NCBI GenBank assembly: GCA_023487605.1 | Contig: JAMDEE010000001.1 | Location: 1-11,984 of the forward strand | Origin: Patescibacteria group bacterium | GTDB taxonomy: Bacteria > Patescibacteriota > Microgenomatia > Levybacterales > UBA12049 | DNA: 11,984 bases | Direction: 5' to 3' | Part shown: positions 11,821-11,984 of the stretch, one piece after another | How the letters are laid out: the number at the start of each line of letters is the position of its first letter | Numbering within the stretch: position 1 is the first letter of the stretch | Program-made: the position numbers and the translations under genes | The notes under the pieces: generated by a model | Database searches by the model: none | What the model was told of the DNA's origin: nothing | Seen by the model: only the letters and a program-made list of their open reading frames with translations

Positions 11821-11850
11821 AAGTCAGGGGTTTGAACCCTCTCGGGTCCA
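11821..11850 (+). other. tRNA-like 3' half (T-arm and acceptor)
   Basis: Variable-like AAGTC, T-stem AGGGG/CCTCT (one G-T pair) with loop TTTGAAC (11831-11837), acceptor 3' strand CGGGTCC (11843-11849), discriminator A at 11850; no CCA encoded. The acceptor strand pairs fully with GGATCCG at 11549-11555 (7 of 7, one T-G pair), 287 nt upstream, not with anything adjacent. Confidence 0.55.
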
Positions 11851-11908
11851 CACTGTCTGAGTAGGCTGAGATACATCGGTAACACTTTTGAGTTAGAATA
11901 GCTATCTC

Positions 11909-11919
11909 AAAGGAGGTGA
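11909..11919 (+). promoter_or_regulatory. Strong Shine-Dalgarno of the last ORF
   Basis: AAAGGAGGTGA ends 6 nt before the ATG at 11926, close to the ideal distance. A 5-bp inverted repeat TTGAG/CTCAA (11888-11892 and 11906-11910) and a TAGAAT hexamer (11894-11899) lie just upstream; the hexamer could be a -10 but has no -35 partner. Confidence 0.75.
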
Positions 11920-11925
11920 AAACCG

Positions 11926-11984
11926 ATGCAATCAAAACCTGGCAGCTTTTATTTTTTCAAAGGGAAGGATATCCCCGATATTAA
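11926..11984 (+). CDS. Unidentified protein, N-terminal fragment only
   Basis: Nineteen codons are visible before the window ends, starting MQSKPGSFYFFKGKDIPD. Too short to identify. The start is supported by a near-perfect Shine-Dalgarno at optimal spacing. The N-terminus is polar and aromatic, with no signal-peptide character so far. Confidence 0.6.
   Translation, partial: MQSKPGSFYFFKGKDIPDI

Noticed and set aside
11678..11935. Minus-strand 85-codon frame over the tRNA locus
   Set aside because: It is the antisense of the tRNA-Val and the tRNA-like 3' half; the DPRGFKPLTSA and GWVRTIGLSDVNRT stretches are typical spurious translations of tRNA genes.
1..11984. CRISPR array or parS site
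   Set aside because: No regularly spaced repeats of 24-40 bp and no match to the canonical parS palindrome were seen on reading both strands.

Overview
The window looks like a chromosome segment from a Candidate Phyla Radiation (Patescibacteria) bacterium, probably Microgenomates-like. This is inferred from the divergent isoleucyl-tRNA synthetase, the compact and AT-rich overlapping genes, tRNA genes without an encoded CCA end, and the small ribosomal and cell-wall operons. TGA is used as a stop (e.g. 1701-1703 and 9304-9306), so the UGA-glycine code of Gracilibacteria/Absconditabacteria does not apply. No taxonomic search was possible.

Layout. (1) 1-1218, minus strand: an OmpR/PhoB-type response regulator cut by the left window edge, and upstream of it a PAP2-family lipid phosphatase. 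Each has its own extended -10 box only 6-9 nt before its ATG. (2) 1322-4074: an accessory island. A near-consensus promoter with a 20-bp palindrome and a degenerate tandem copy drives a 108-aa unknown protein, which overlaps a large serine recombinase. The recombinase is cut near codon 357 by a ~1.26-kb insertion sequence with 25-bp terminal inverted repeats. The IS transposase has an N-terminal zinc ribbon and a DDE core, and is frame-disrupted at an A8 tract just after its start. An 18-bp-stem palindrome follows the IS. (3) 4135-5062: a four-helix membrane protein and two small unknown proteins, the last with a full-length Shine-Dalgarno sequence. (4) 5066-10912: a housekeeping run of a 13-codon leader ORF, ileS, rodA, rplU, rpmA and parB, with overlaps or short gaps and internal promoters before rplU and rpmA. 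It serves translation, peptidoglycan elongation and chromosome segregation. (5) lepB on the minus strand, stop-to-stop with parB; its promoter overlaps a divergent promoter pointing at the tRNA locus. (6) 11549-11850: an unusual tRNA locus. An intact tRNA-Val(CAC) lies between two tRNA-like halves whose acceptor arms pair with each other, together with GC-rich inverted repeats. (7) A new gene with a strong SD begins at 11926 and leaves the window.

Two themes recur. Several genes have a plausible -10 box 6-12 nt before the start codon and no Shine-Dalgarno, which suggests leaderless mRNAs. A few others (transposase, the 64-aa protein, the last ORF) carry near-perfect SD sequences. Degenerate 7-bp tandem repeats occur twice, once inside ileS and once in the rpmA leader.
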